From: Aplidium turbinatum
Lineage: Eukaryota > Chordata > Ascidiacea > Aplousobranchia > Polyclinidae
Length of the DNA: 64,000 nt
NCBI GenBank assembly: GCA_918807975.1
Contig: OU964924.1
Coordinates: 23,543,695-23,607,694 of the forward strand
Reading direction: 5' to 3'
Numbering within the stretch: position 1 is the first letter of the stretch; the number at the start of each line of letters is the position of its first letter. Position numbers and translations under genes: made by a program. Under the pieces are notes generated by a model. The model was not told where the DNA came from, did not search any database, and saw nothing but the letters and a program-made list of their open reading frames with translations. Positions 29,401 to 44,400 of the stretch are shown here, one piece after another.

Positions 29401-32400
29401 ATGCCAATGTAGCATGCGGTCTCCTCGCTTAACCAAGGTAGGTGTCCAATGTTATTAGATCACAAAATCGCTATGCTCTTACTCAAATACTGCTGTCTAG
29501 ACGTGCATAATAGCAATCAGTGGAATAAGTAATTCTTTTGCAATTTAACGGTGAAATAATGATGTTAAAAACTTCGACTTCTAAACAGTCTGAATTATTC
29601 AGAGATTGATTTTAATCAGAAAATCATTTCTTGGATTAGACTGAACCATAGCGATCTATGAGAGTCGTCATGGACTGAAAATACTTTGAATACCAACATT
29701 GGAGGTGTTTCCAGTGGAAGTCATCTTCATCTATGGATTTGAATATATTTTACTAAACAAGACATGAGGTTTTCATGTTCTGCTGTTGTGGCTTTGACTT
29801 CTACGTGGCTTGACATTCAATATTTCCAAAATAAACATTTAACCAATGTATTAACCAAATGTGACGTTTACTTAGCGTTTATGAACGCAAAAATAACCAA
29901 CTTTTGTCATTCCGAGACCTCAGTATTATAGAAACTTCTTACCTTAATAACACTTGAATTGACATACCTCGTTGAGATATAAAGCGTTTGGTTGAAGGTG
30001 AATAGTTTTGTAAGTTGTTGTCGTCAGGTCTAGCTTTTGTGGAACTAGAAGCTTTTCTTAGCTGCTCATTTTTGAAATTTGCGTTACTTTTTACGTTAAT
30101 GCAACATTGCGCATTGTTTATTCGCTGTGAAGTGGCGAGTTCGTCTCGGTTAAAAAAACATGATTGTACAAGGCCAGGGCTAAGATAAGACGATTTGTGG
30201 CTTTTGCAGCTCGATTTTTGTTCGATTTTACTTTGAATCGTGTCTTTAAATTCCAAGTTCGGAGATTATGAAGGAGATTGAGCCCATCACACTTTTCATG
30301 TAATCTCCGTGTTTTTCACGTCAGCTTAACGTTAAAAATTGTTGAAGCTATAAAAAAAATCGTTGATTCAACTTAACCAGAATTTGTGACTTTTTGGTCA
30401 TCAATCTTCAGAGAATTTCATGAACCTACAAATGATAAGAGTTTCTATATAAGCGATGGTTGTCATTGACAGCATGGGTTTACATAAATATGTGGCGTTT
30501 TGTTGCCACTCTACATCTAGTCTAGTAGCCTTGTGCATGACTGGCATCAACTCCCATAGCGCGCTGAAAATGACCAACCTCAAAGTCTATTGTTTTTTTT
30601 CTCACGTTCAGAATTGATGCGTTGGGCAGAGCTCTCATGGTACGAACAGACTCAGAAAGCTGACGGCGGCGTATTTGAAGCACTGTGGCGTAATTATGTT
30701 TCACAATGAAACAGCGTTGTGTATGTATGTATAACAAGGTATAGTGACGTTGGTTTAAGTTGAAAATGCAGGAGCTTTTTCGGCTAGAAGGAACAGAATG
30801 AATTATTTACATGATTCTGCTTCGCGCAAATGTGAATAACAGTTGTATTGTACAGTGAGTATTTCTTTAGCTGTTCTTGAGGCATATTTTAGTTGCTCAG
30901 TATTTTCTTGGCAAGTTTAGAAATGTTTACAGTACTACGTTCTAGCTGTAGATCTTTTTATTCAATCACAAAGATTTATCAACTAGCAAGTTTTGTTATT
31001 AAATCGATAAATAACCCAACTTGGCCGAAAAAAAAACTACGTTCTGCGTCTTAGTTTTGTCATTCGAAGTGTAGAAGACAGTTCCCAAGTTATCCAGTAA
31101 AATGTTGTTAAACTCCAGCTTGCAAAATCAGTTCTTTTTTACATTAAATCAATGTAAAAAACAACCAGTTTTGCTGGCTGGAGACTGGAGTTGTATCGCC
31201 AGGTGTCAGCCACATGATTTTCCAACGTGATTTCAAAATGCGTACCCAGTCAGCAGATCAGTTCTTTCGTACGTTGAATCAACGTCTAGCTGTGCAAGTT
31301 TTAGAACACTGATCTGCATGTTTGTTTTGTGAACAGTGAACTATTTTGCTAGAAAATAGAATATATGTAATTACTAATACTTCTGTTTTTCTACAAAAGA
31401 AAAAAAAAACTGCCTATGAGAACGAAAGTGCTGAGAGTTATAGAATCAAACATCTTGAACCGTTGTCTAGCCGCTCTAGCGAAATGTTGAAATCAGAGTT
31501 TGTGTCAAATGGGAAAAGCCAAAGCTAAACGAACAATCAGGTTCCTCCTAAATGTTGATCGAACTCCGTCATTTTCATTTCGGTAGGTGGTTGAAACCTA
31601 GTATTTTGTCAGGAAAGTCAACCTTTTTTTTTAGCTTGGATCAATATCTGCAGACTCTGAATCAATATGGAAAAGGATTGGTTCGCTGCATGGTTCGCTG
31701 GCTTTCATAAAGGATAGAGTAGAACACAAAACTATTTTTACAACGACTATTTTGAGAAAGCGTAGTGGTCTGTACAGCGATTGATAAATGTGGTATTGTG
31801 ATATTACTCCGCTCTAATAACAAAAATGAAAGTTATTGAAAGATCTCATATCCGCAACGTATAGGCATTGTGTCTAATTGTTCAAAGATGGACACAAAGA
31901 ACTTGCCAAAAGTCATTACTTTCAGGAAAGTTCACCTATCTTTAGTGCGTGAATAGCTTATTCATTTCTAACAAATTTTACCTTGTGACGTCCCGTTTGA
32001 TGTTTGTCAAAGTCATTAGCTGTAGAAGGATCACCCTAGTTTTTGAAACGCCTTGAGAATTTTTGCGACCTTATAAAAAGGCTAAGTGGAAAGTTACATT
32101 TCATCGCCTGCAGCAGCTCACTTTTTCGAGAATTGATGTGAATTCTGATTTTATTGCATTGTGTAACGTTAAAAAGTTGTGGAAAAAAAGCAATTGTCAT
32201 TTGGCAAGGCTTAGATTCACGCATGACAAGTCAAGTACAGTGACAGAAGCCATTCCGTAGTATAATGAGGTGCCAGGTCGCTTTGAGGTGTCTGCAGTGG
32301 TTCACTTCACAATGCACCTTACGTAGCACCTTGTTACACAGTTGCAATTCCAAGTTGTTTGATACCGGTACTCCGGATTTTATTGCTTCGAAATAGCAGT

Positions 32401-35400
32401 GAAGGTCACCTGTTTCCACGCGACTGAGTTAGACAACAAACACCACTTTCTTTAGAGTTTAGAAGATGCAGTATTGCTTGTAACAATGATGGTCAATGTA
32501 CATGTTCATTCGTAATGAAAGTTATACCTGTATCACAACACTCTTAGAGAAGAATTTGTATTTTTCCTTTTGCTCTCTTTCGAAAGGTGTGTTAAAGGTA
32601 GTTTCGTTTGAATTGCTCGTCGCTGTTCTGCTTGATGGTAAAATGTCGTCAACTATTTTTACAGTGTTTAACCTTCGGGTGCGGTGATACACGTTTTGTT
32701 TGGTTGCTGTCTGACAAGTCCGTTCTAATTTAAGGTATCATTCCAGCGTTTCGGAATAGAAAATCTAACTGCATTCTTTTAACATTGACATACATAGAAT
32801 CAGTACAATAATGTTAAATTTTCCCTCTGGACAACATACGTTTTAATGGTTAGGTTCACTGACAATCTGTCTATGTTAAAGGCGTATAACCCTGCTGTCC
32901 AACTAGCTAAACTCGTGCCCACAGCAAAATCCGTGTTGTATGTAGCCTATGTGGAAGAGTGGAGTGAAGCAATATGTAGCAAGCATGGTGATAGATACCA
33001 GTCTTTCGGCGGCTTCATCAGCATCCACGTATTCTAAAATCAGTACATTTTTCGTCAATTTAGCATCTGCAAACCTTGATTTAAAAGACTTATTTTTTTT
33101 AAGCCAGAAATGCATTTTTGTTTTGCTTGCAACCACCATCTGGTAAAAGTTATCACGTTTGCTCTATGTCAATTTGACATCAATGCCATAACAGGCACTT
33201 TCTCCTCATGAACTTGCATTGTACGACTTTTTATCGACTGATTATTTCAACAATAAAACTATAAATAGCAGTGGATCTGTCCACAAGAAGCTTCATGCAT
33301 TTGTTCAGTGTTATCCATAGCCATCTCCAGTTAAATATATAAAGAAGGTCATGGTGTTGACATAAAAAAGCGATATCATTCTCGTTCAGAAAAGTGATAA
33401 CAATATTTGCCTACAAGGTTTAGCATTTGCTTATGCAATGACAGCATCTAAAACTCTATCACCCAACTCGCAAGTTGTCGTTTTTGCAGCGCATCACTGT
33501 CGGTAGACGTTAAAATGATGTAAAAAAATAAATTTACTTACTATTATACTGGTTATAAGTTCCTATGCTTCCACTCGGCCCACAGAGTACATGCTTCCAG
33601 TGTTTTATATCAAGACTTGTCATTTGTGGATCGGTGTTTTCCAGCAGTGTTGAAAGATTGAGCTGTTTGTTTAGCATTGAACGAGTTCTGCATAAGCAAC
33701 GGCTGTCCAGTCAACAAGTGCAGCGGATTTGCAAAGATCTCGCGTGGTACCACCGTACCACTGTATTATGACTAAAACGAGATGTGTGTTGCCGAAGTTA
33801 GCTTGGCAAAGAAGAGAGTTTTTGTTTTTTCGTTGTCTTTCGATCGAAGCTTGTTAGCTAAAAATACGGTACGTAATCGCAAAGGCCTTGTTTCGGGTTA
33901 AGCTTTCTTAAGGCTCATTGAACACATTTTGATGCAAGTTTTGTATTTTGACGTGAATACAAGCAATTGGAAGTCCCGATTGTTAGACTTTGATCGTTTC
34001 ATGCGTTTACTCTCTTCGCATTTTCGTTCCAGACAGATTCTGATGCTTTCGATTAAAGGGTTTTCAACATAGCACAAGCCGGTCACCAGAAGTCTCTATT
34101 CTTGCATCGTTTCAATGTAGCCACACGTAAAAACCCAACTCACTGTGCGAGAAGTGACCATTGACGACGATTGGCCAAAAAATATTGCGGATTTATTACC
34201 TAGTTTCTGCTGCAAACATGCTGGGCCAAGTTGACTTCCAGTTCACAGCAAGACCGATGTCAGAAGATCGATATTGCGTTGTCATTAGTTGTTGTATCTT
34301 TGGTACTGAACATTTTTTCAATTTCTTTTGTTTTACAGTCGACTCAAAGTAAGAAGTAATGCAAGAATTTCTTTTAGCGATGCACTGCGAACTTTTGTTT
34401 AAAAATCAACGATAGAACGTGATTTCCAGGGCACCCTGTAGTGCTGAGTAAAGTTATCAACAAAACTCACTTTTTGCTCTGACCAATTGCTCGACGTATT
34501 AGCATGACCATATTTGGAACGAACTATTATGGTTACGGCTTAAACAAGACTATCTGATTTAGTAATAACACGTGCAGTAGCGGTAAAGAGGTTTATGCTG
34601 CCATTGCTGTGTGTCAGTTTTACAAGCCGATTGCTTCTTGGTTGAGGTTTCTTGGTTTTGTTCCGGCTAGGAAAGTGTGTTCAGAGTAAGTTTAAGTGGA
34701 GAACATACCGCAAAGGGAATGATTACATAGAACTAGTGATTTTTTAAATCGTTTGAAGAAGTAAATTGATTTTTCCAGCTGACAGTATTCATACTATTGG
34801 TCAGAGAACTCCATATGCCATTCTTAGGCTGGGCGAAGTTAGAGAATTGATGTATTTCTATAGTCAATTATGACGAAAGGTTACTTACCCAGCTTAGGCT
34901 AAAAGGCTCACTGTCATTGATTACTGTTTCAAAAACCAACAACTTGTTGTTTCCTGGTTAGGCTTATGATGGTACAATTTTACACTGTCATACTCTTTCT
35001 TGCCACTTTCCAGTTTATTTTACTTTTGGTTGTCAGTCATCGTTTGATTCATGGTGGCCATGGTTTAATTATATTTGTGCTGTTTACTTTCAGCTTAACT
35101 GAAGATGCTAGCTGACCGAAATCGATTTTTAGCTGTTTGTGATGGAACTGACTCGTCTGAAAATGAATTTGTTTGTACTACTGTTTCAAAATACAATAGA
35201 AATTTAGACTCCCAATAAAATTGGGCCATCTTTTGGTTAATTTACACAACGATGTTTGACTACAAACAAACAAAAAGAAATCTATGGCGTTTGAGATAGA
35301 ATATTTGAGCGATTTTGAGTCTATAAACTTATATTCTGTAATACAGTATAATTCTAGTTTCATAGTTTCTAAGAATAAGGTAAATAAGCCACCGCAACCT

Positions 35401-38400
35401 TTTCTTCTGGGTTGAAAATATGAGAAGGTTGGGTAATCCTCAGAAACTTCTGCGGTGGGACAGATTTCTTAACCATCCGTGGGAACCTTCCTAAGACAGC
35501 AAATCAACCGGGTTTTTTTATATTGATTTAACAGATGTTGATGCTGAATCAATGTTAAAAACGGTTAATTTGCTTTATGGGTTATAATTTCTAGAAATAG
35601 TCTGTAGCCTGTAGTAATTCTTATGCTTTTTCATGACGCAAGCTTCTGTAGAAAGTCCCTTCAATTTCCCAGCCGGCAAGTCGTCGTTTGCTTTTGTTGG
35701 CTACATTTAAATGATGTGGAAACGCAGGGTTGGTTTCTATTTTTGCGCTTATGTGACGTTTTTCTTATACGTTGAATTAGAAAACCACATGAGGCTCATT
35801 TAAGACATTATTTCCAAGGCTTAGCTTTGTTACAATGGATGTTGTAGCTGAAGCTTTTGTAAATTAAAAAAAAAACAGATTTTTTCTTCTGAGGCCATTC
35901 TTGTAATCTCTCTTTGAACTCACGGATATAAATTTCCAGCACTTCATGGTTGAAATTGTAGTTGTAAACGTTAAAACACCGAATTTCTGAAAACAACAGT
36001 AAAAATTATGTAAACACACATTCGCGAAATCGCAGGCTTCGTGATGAACATGTTGTGAAACTTATTGATCTTTTTTTGCCTCACCAAGACCAGTGATGGT
36101 CAATAAAATTTAGCAACGTATTTAGAAAAATTCGCCACACATCGTAACAGTAAATATTTCAGCTTCGAGCCCATCTGGTAGCTTATGTTTTGTCGTACAC
36201 ATTATTTTAATCTTTGCCTTTGGGTGACACTTTTGTTGAAGCTTGTAGATACAGAGGTTGGCCATGAGTCGTCAGTTTTAGTTCCCTCTCTTCACTTTTT
36301 TAACGTCGAATATACGCAAAAGCATCGCTTTTTGACGCAAGGGTTTGCCTGTTCAACATGATTTATACCGTGACTCCAATTGACATTTGTAACTACAGCT
36401 CCATCATTGCAGAGTGCTTATTTAGTCCCATAGCCATGTAATACACTGCAATTTAGGTTTGGCTGTGTCTCGCCCAGTTAGTCGCTTGCCGTGGTTATGA
36501 GAAAAGTTAGCCAGTAAACTACCTGATAGAAGGTTTTGTCGTTAAGGCTTCTGCTTGTGTATGTGGTGGCTGGTGACCATGACAAAAGAATAATAAAAGA
36601 GCAAAACTAGACTAATTCTGTGCCAGCAGCTGCATAATTGTCGTATTCTCTTTGAATGTTGAAGACAGTCAAGGTGGACGTTAAAATCATGCGCTGTGTC
36701 AGGTCGTAATGTTGCTCTTAGTTTTTCTCAAGTTACGCAGTTTCCGAAACAGCAAGGCCAGTTAGCAAGCAGCAAATCTCTTTGTACGGTATTGACAAAT
36801 CAATCATGTGAAGAATGAAGATATAATGTATAAATTTGTGTTACAGTTTTCACTTCTAACTAACTGTGACATTTTTAAGCTTTAGACTTGTAAGACTGCT
36901 TTTGTTAATATAGTAGACAAGTAACTTATGTGTGAGATAAAAAAATAAGCTGTCATAATGTCGAATCCAGCAGTGGGCCGTCGAAATTATCTCAATTCCA
37001 GCTTTTTCAGGCACAGGCGCAGTCGATCAGACTGCGTTGGAGTAGTGGTTGGAAATTTACATCAGGTAGATGGCAGCTTCTTATTTAAGAAAATTGTGCT
37101 TGTGTAGTATTGGAGCAAAGTTGTTAGTGTGCAGTACAGATGGCTGACAGTATGAAACCTTTGGTGTTGAATTTGTTCACACATCATGTCAATATCAAGC
37201 AACGTTGAGCGATGTAATGGTTCAAGTTGATTAAGATTATTCGTATTTCGCCGTTGTAAAACCTGTAGTTTCTGGAAATGCATCTTTCTGGAGCTTGTTG
37301 CTTTTAAACCTTCCCAGACAGCAAATCAATCGTTTTTTTACATTGTGCAGACGTTGAATCAATGTAAAAAACGACTGATTTGCTATCTGGGTTGTTCAAA
37401 TTCTAATTGACAGAAGGCTGCATCCATTTCACTCCACTAACATACGCTAAGTTGGCAGTCAGATTATTATTTAGTGATCAACAATTATAGATTCTATCAC
37501 GTGTAGTTGTCGACTAATTGCCAGCTCTGTGCTTACGAGGCTGGTAATAGGCACGTGAAGCCACACCAATTGCTTTTATTTATGGAGAATTTCCCAGTGT
37601 TTAGAAATTTCTAACAAAACAGAGGCTTGGAGATATCAGCTTCTACACATATTACAAACGTTGCTCGGCAATCGAGTGTAGTAAGAATTGACTGCGATAG
37701 ACAGTTGTTCCGCCCATGAGGCTGGCTCATCAGTATCCACCACTAATTTATGTCACAGACTTTTGACCGCTGCTTTTGGTAGTCAATTGAATTCTTACCT
37801 TTGTGAAAAAAAAACAATCACACCAGCTGTCGCCAAAGACGTACACTGCGTTGGAGAAGCGATCTACCTGGCGTTAGCACCAACTCACTGTTTTATTGTG
37901 ACTACTCAGCCTTGTGCTGATGCCAGGTAGGCCGCTCCTTGTGCACAGTGCACATATTACGCATGCTTCATGTAACTTTGACTGTCTTCTTGCAGAGAAC
38001 TTCGCATTCAGAATCCACCAGACAGCGTCGCAGTCAAGCCGGGAGCGTCTCAACCCTCGGGAGTAAATTTGAACCCATTCCTGACTGCACCCCAGGAGCT
38101 AGCATGGGAATAAAGGAAAAGTCCGCCCCCGTGGATCTGATTGACGAATTTGAACCCAATAACCCCTTTTCAGAAAAGTATATCGTAAGTGAACAAAATG
38201 TTTTCGTCCATTTTAAATCGTAAACCCCAGTCATCAAATCAGTCTATTTTACATTTATTCAACGTCTGCGGAGGTTAAAACACAATGAAATCGCTTTGAT
38301 TTGGTGGCTGGTTTCTGACAATCGTTTACTGACAGTGGTTGATATCGCTGATGACGTCATGATTGCGAATCTTTCATTACAAAAAGCTACAAAATATTTG

Positions 38401-41400
38401 ACATCATTTCATCACAAGAATTACAGTGACTGTTAGCTTTTCAAGTCTTTTTAATTGTTTGTTTGTTTATCTTTTGGTATGTTCATTGCCATGAAAACAT
38501 TCTCAAGTTTTCTTCTAAGATATGAGACATTTGGCAGTCTTGACTTAGGTTGACTTTTTGCAGTAGGTTGTTTAAAAACCACCTAGACCTCAATGATGTT
38601 CAAGGACACACAGTTTTTCAAGGCAAAGAGCACAAGGACAATAGCCCATTGCTCTGAAGCAATAAACAACAGTTATGAAACTGGCGTCGAAATGAATTAA
38701 AAGGAAGCTTTTTCACTTTGAAATTGACAGCATCTTTGTATTCTTTATATTTATTATGTTATTTATGTTTATTTCCCACTCACGATTTCTTATCATTGTT
38801 GCAATTTGCTATTTGTGTTCATGTTGTTTTATCTAAAACTTTGTTTTGCAGCTCGCGGAAGAAAATCGTTTGGCCCAGCAACGAAAAAGCAAAATTATTA
38901 ATTTTGAAGATGACGACATAGTAGCTGACAACGAAACGGTACTTGCATGTCACAAAGTTTTGAAATGATATAAAAAATAACTTTGAGAGACCGAAAAAGG
39001 CAGTCAAATTATGCCCATCTTAACGCAATTATACCGAATATTTGTTATAAATAATACATTTAGAACTGATAAAAATGCTAGCATTCGGTTTTGAAATATG
39101 TTTTGTTCAGCCTTTTTTTCGTGCGGAAAAGTGTCAACGGATTTGTTTTTTATGTAAATAATTTTTGACAAGTTAACCCATTCATCAGTGAGGTGCTAAA
39201 ACTGGGCACTTATGTTGATTTACGGCAATTCATCATAATCTGACGTTGAATCAACATTAAAATTAGTTGGTTTTGTAACGGGATATCAACGTTCATTCCA
39301 TAACCAATGTTGTTGAAAGTGCTGGTAGCGTAAATATTGTGCTTCTTGAACGTTTGTAAAATGTGATTTTGCGTTGCAATAATGTTGAACTCTGTTGCAT
39401 TGAAACCACAACTGAAAATCTTACAGTGCTCTCTTGATCAGTTCCAGGATCACGGTCCCTTCAACGATCTTGAAAAACTTCGACAGAGACCCGCGCATTT
39501 AGCTGTGTTCTTTAATTACGTCATTGCTTCGCATGAACCTGCCAACTTTGTGAGTATTGCCATGCGTTGCCTTGTTTTTACGTCGTTTGCACATAGGTTG
39601 TTGGTTTTGCGAAGCAATATTTACCACCGTTTCCTTGTTCGACATGCCATGTTTAAAACATAATGGTGCCACCAAATGATCTATAACAGAAATGTCACTG
39701 GATTATTTCCAGGTACAAAAATTAGTCATTTTTACATTGATTCAACGTCTGCAGACATTGAATCATGTAAAAATGACCAATTTTTGTACCTGAACTAAGA
39801 TTTCTATGCAAACTGAAATGATACATTGAATGCTACCTTTGGTCCGTGAAGGATTCGTGTCAGGTCACTGTGCCATGATCTTTTCTGCATCACTTTACGT
39901 TGATTGGAAGACAGTTTTTGGCCACTTTGGGTTGGTCAGGTGCAGCGTGTACTCTTGGAATGTATCTATTTCGTAAAAATTCAAAATAACAGACCTTTGG
40001 AAGTGAATCGTTTTGGCTAGAACAAAAATTATTGAAAAAATGGCAGTGACAAATCTATTTTTCATTTATGGTGACATGGCTGGGTCAGCAAACCATTCAT
40101 TTTTACATTGATTCAACGTCTGCAGACGCTAAATCAATGTAATGCCTACTGGCACTGTTTGCCTACTGGGATAGGGCAGTAGCGTTAATACACCATACAC
40201 CATATGTCTCTATTTATGTCGTGTCTATATTGCGGACGTTATGTCAATCTAAAGACAAGTAGACAACTTCTTTCGTTTTCTGTGACAAAACAGGCTTACA
40301 GCCTACATCTAATTTTTTGCAAACCAACATTTTGAACGAGTTATATAAATTCTTTAACGTCGCCTGCGTACGTTGAACTGCAGAAATGAATTCACAACAT
40401 AGAGGAAAGGTTAAACGTATGATGGCCACGCATCATCGGTTTTGTTTGTGACGTAGTTATGTTGGTGTTTACGTAGTCGTGATGCTGTTTTACAAAGCCA
40501 GGGAATGTGTGAGGAATTTTGTGGTTTAAATTGACATGAAACAGTGTTGCCAATAAGTTTAATGACGGTATTTTCATCCAGCAAGCTTATTGAACTTTGA
40601 GTACAGTCGTCATTAAACCGGTTTAATCGTCAAATTTACCGGTTTAAACTGGTTTTAACCGATGAAATATCCATGAAGCCGTCGTAATTGTTGAAATAAG
40701 CTGGACAGGTTTGCTAGTAAGGTCAACCTGGAATATAAATTTAAACAAAATCCAAAACCTTTTCTTTCACAGCTTTTAACAGTCGTAGTGGACAGTTTCA
40801 AGCAGCTTACGAGTTCAAAGGATATGGTAAAGCACGGAGAAGCAATTTACAAAACTTACCTTGCCTCAAATGCTGTGAGTATTTGATATTCGATGACCAT
40901 TAAAATACGTTTATAGCCCACTATAAGTTTTGTGTAAGTGCGCCTTTACTGACATTGGAACTTGTTTTCAAAACGAATAAGTTGCCAGCTGTGAGTGAAG
41001 GTATAACTCAAATTTATTCTCTAAAACTTTTTAATGTTGGCTTAGTTGCTAACTACGCTGGCCACTATGGATATAAATATGGGTATCAGAGTTTAACTTT
41101 TTATATTAATTTACATTTTTAGCCTTACAAAGTAGCCGTCGATGAAGGGATAGCTCGTAGCATTCGTAAGTTGTTCTTTATTTGTTGTCAAACTAGTTAT
41201 TTTCACGTTTCCAGATGTAACCAAAACGTTTCTCTTTTTCAAATTCTACAAAAGTTTTTCTCTGTTTTCGTTGCTTGGTTTCCATAAGTTCAATTTCCAA
41301 GAACCTACAGTGAAACTTGCTTCTCACTTCACGGTTTTGAGATTCCAGTCAGCAAAGTCACCTTTTTACATCATGACAACGTCTCACGACGTTCAAACGT

Positions 41401-44400
41401 CAGAAAACGATGACTTTTACTAAATGGGGCACATCACGTTGTTTTGAGGTGTCAAAACGATCATTGTGATATGTCGCTGTTTCTCATGTCTATGGAAGTG
41501 TAAATATTAAACTAAAGCAAACGTGGTTCCATTGGACCAAGCTTGGAGCCATAGTACTTCGTATATTCTTATACTTTGTCAAAAGTAACTCTCGACTACG
41601 CTTCACGGATTTGCTGAAAACATGTGTACATCGTTTCTAATAATTGATCGTTTTATTGCATGTTTTTTCTTCGCAAAGTAAAAAAAAAAACACTTGTTTA
41701 ATGGTTTGAATGGACCGGTTTCAACCAGGTCTGTGGAGTCGGAGGGATTTTGACGTGTCCGGAGTCGATGTTGTTCAAAAAAACGACTCCGGCTTGATAT
41801 AAAACGATGTTGTTTCTTGTTGTCCGTATTTGGCTTTAAAACTATACCTAAGAATAAAGTTTTGTTCTTGTCAATTTTTGCGAAAGTTGCTGTTTCAATA
41901 TTTCGATCACAACTCAAGTGAAATCAAATTTTAAAAAATGTAAAAGAACAAAAGTTTAAAAAATCTGGCAACCCTCAAAATTTGGCAACTCTGAAGTCGG
42001 AGTCGGCGAGTTACAAATCGAGGGGTCGGAGTCGTATATTTTTTGCTCGGCTCCGCAGCCTTGTTTTGAACCAAATTACCACTTCAATTATTATTATCAA
42101 AGGTTACGTTGCTGCGAAATAGCATTACGCACTGGTGTTACGTTTCTAAGTAAAGCACGTCATTTCTTCGTGTGTCACAACGCTTTCCAAAATGATATAC
42201 GTAAATAGAATAGAATTCCAACCTAGTCTCAATTATGTAGCTTTTGATGATTTTCAATAACCTTAAATGATGAACAAATGACATTTTACGTTTTTATTCA
42301 ATTCCGAAGTGAGTTATAATTCGCATCTATGTTTTTTTAGAAACAGTTCTGTCCAGCAAGAATCCAGTGGAAGAAACTCTTCGTGGCGTTTTTGATCCCG
42401 CCGTGCAAGTTGCTAATAAAGAGGTCGGTAGATGTCGCTGTTGAGTAGTTTTAAACCCGTTCTTTTTTTGCTTGAGCTGTTCAAAAGTTATGGGAAACGT
42501 TTTTTGTTTAACTTCTGAAAATTGAGGTACTCCACCGCAAACGATGGTTGTTCGATTTTGTATGGAAATTGGGATCACAATCATGCAGTTGTGCTTCTGT
42601 GCGCCATTTATCGACGCAAGAGTGAACTAATCTGATGAATTCTCAGTTTGTCCAAACCGTCCAAGAAAATTGTGTGATCAGGACGAATGACTGTCATGCC
42701 TCAAAATTGAAAAAAAATTGTTGGTGAAAATCATAATTCGTAGTCTTTCGCTTGTTCTGTCAATAGTCGCCGTGTATTGCTTTGCTGGTTGTTCCATTTT
42801 TATGCCAAAAAATATTTCTGAGTCATTTGTTTTCCAACAAACTTGTGTCTTCGCAAGAATCGTATTCTTTAAGTTCATTGTCTGGACCGTATGCAATTGT
42901 ATATGAAACATTTTGTTCAACTGTCAAACAACAACCCATGCTGCTAAATCTTCCCCTTTTCATTGTCTCAACATCTGCCGACGTTGAACTAACGCGAAAA
43001 TGCTTTTATTTGAAGCATTTTGTCTCCATCCAGATTCGAGAACAGTTGTCGATTTATCGAATGAAGAGACGACTAGGACTTGCCAATTTGTTTGGCGATG
43101 AAAAGCTGCAGCATGCTCTCAACTCAGACCAGCACAGCGACATGCGCATCGTCGACGAGATCATTATGCCAACGCTGACCGAACTCTTGTAAGTTCATAT
43201 GATGCTTTTAGACCATTAGTTTTATATGAAGTTACAACAATAGACTCAGATTCTTTTTTTAAAGCGGCGGTATCGAGTATCGAACGCCTGGCGTTGAAAC
43301 AATTCAGTATAACTGTCTTTGTGTGATGTCAACCTATAGCTGGTAAATCCATGTGCTCAGATGGTTCTATCCATTTTTGCCCGCTTGACAAGCCTAAGCT
43401 TCATATGTTAACTGTTGGGCCTTAACAAGTATCATTGTCATGGTATGCAATAACATATACTTTTATTATACATATGCCTTTTAACGTACCATACTTACCA
43501 CATCCACTAACCGGTGGTGACAACACAATTTGCCTATGCAGAAATACATTTAAGAACTGGCTAAAAGACAACGAGCTTTACGTGTGAAATCACATACGAA
43601 ACTACTGCTACTATTATTGTTACATTAACCTATCATCTCTATTGTAGGCAAACGAGTGCTTCAGAGGATATTGAACAAACCAGATTGTAAGTGATTTGTC
43701 ACTTTTATACCATTTCTTTTACTGAAAGACGTCGCTATAGCTAACAAATCTGTCTTTTTTCACATTGATTCTACATCTGTTGACGTTAAATCAATGGAAA
43801 AAAGACTAATTTGTTGCCTGGGAACACTTTTTTTCAATTGACATGTTTCTATTTCTGCCTGCAATGCTCAAAAGTATCAACAGTATATATAATAAATACT
43901 ATAGTCTCAGGAGTCTCAGTCTTCTTGTGTATTCATGTTTAAACCTTTCAAACCTAATTCTTTCATAGAATCATAAAACAAGAAGCCCTCCAAGCATTCC
44001 TGAGCCAATATGGCACCAAGAGACCTAAATCGAAACCTTCTTCCAGACTCTACTCTATGCTTCGTCCGTCCAAGGTGAGATGGGACGTTCTGTTTTGGTT
44101 TCTGGTACAACAATAGACTAATGTGTATTGTGATAGGTAGGAGATAATATAAATGCGATAAAGAGGGATTGGAACATAGGCCCAGGTGTCATCTTGAAAC
44201 GTGTGGTATTTTGTTCGCGGGTTTGTTAATTTTGCTCGTAGCGCGACATCTTTTGGGCTCTTGTACCCGATTTTGATCGCCACCCGGAAAACCATAATGC
44301 AAGAGCAGAGGAAATCAGAAACGGATGAAAGCTCAAATTTGATCGCTTCCAATACAGTTTGATGGAATTTACATGTTTGAAGAAATGTTCATTTTGTGAG

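Larger units (their letters stand above)
26695..37995. other. 11.3-kb intron between the large exon and the RGS-homology exons
   Basis: The longest intron in the gene. It holds MITE copies at about 28441-28510, 28730-28793, 31113-31183, 31243-31290, 31612-31700, 33462-33540, 35490-35581 and 37313-37391, and one possible alternative terminal exon (31400-31528). No other gene is supported on either strand. A minus-strand open frame at 29939-30256 shows no domain. Confidence 0.6.

Noticed and set aside
29939-30256. 105-codon minus-strand open frame in the long intron
   Set aside because: No domain, no supported splice partners and no conserved-looking motif.
37704-37927. Exon-like stretch ending in a CAG|GTAGGC donor
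   Set aside because: Ends in phase 2, which does not fit the phase-0 exon at 37996, and the acceptor is poor.
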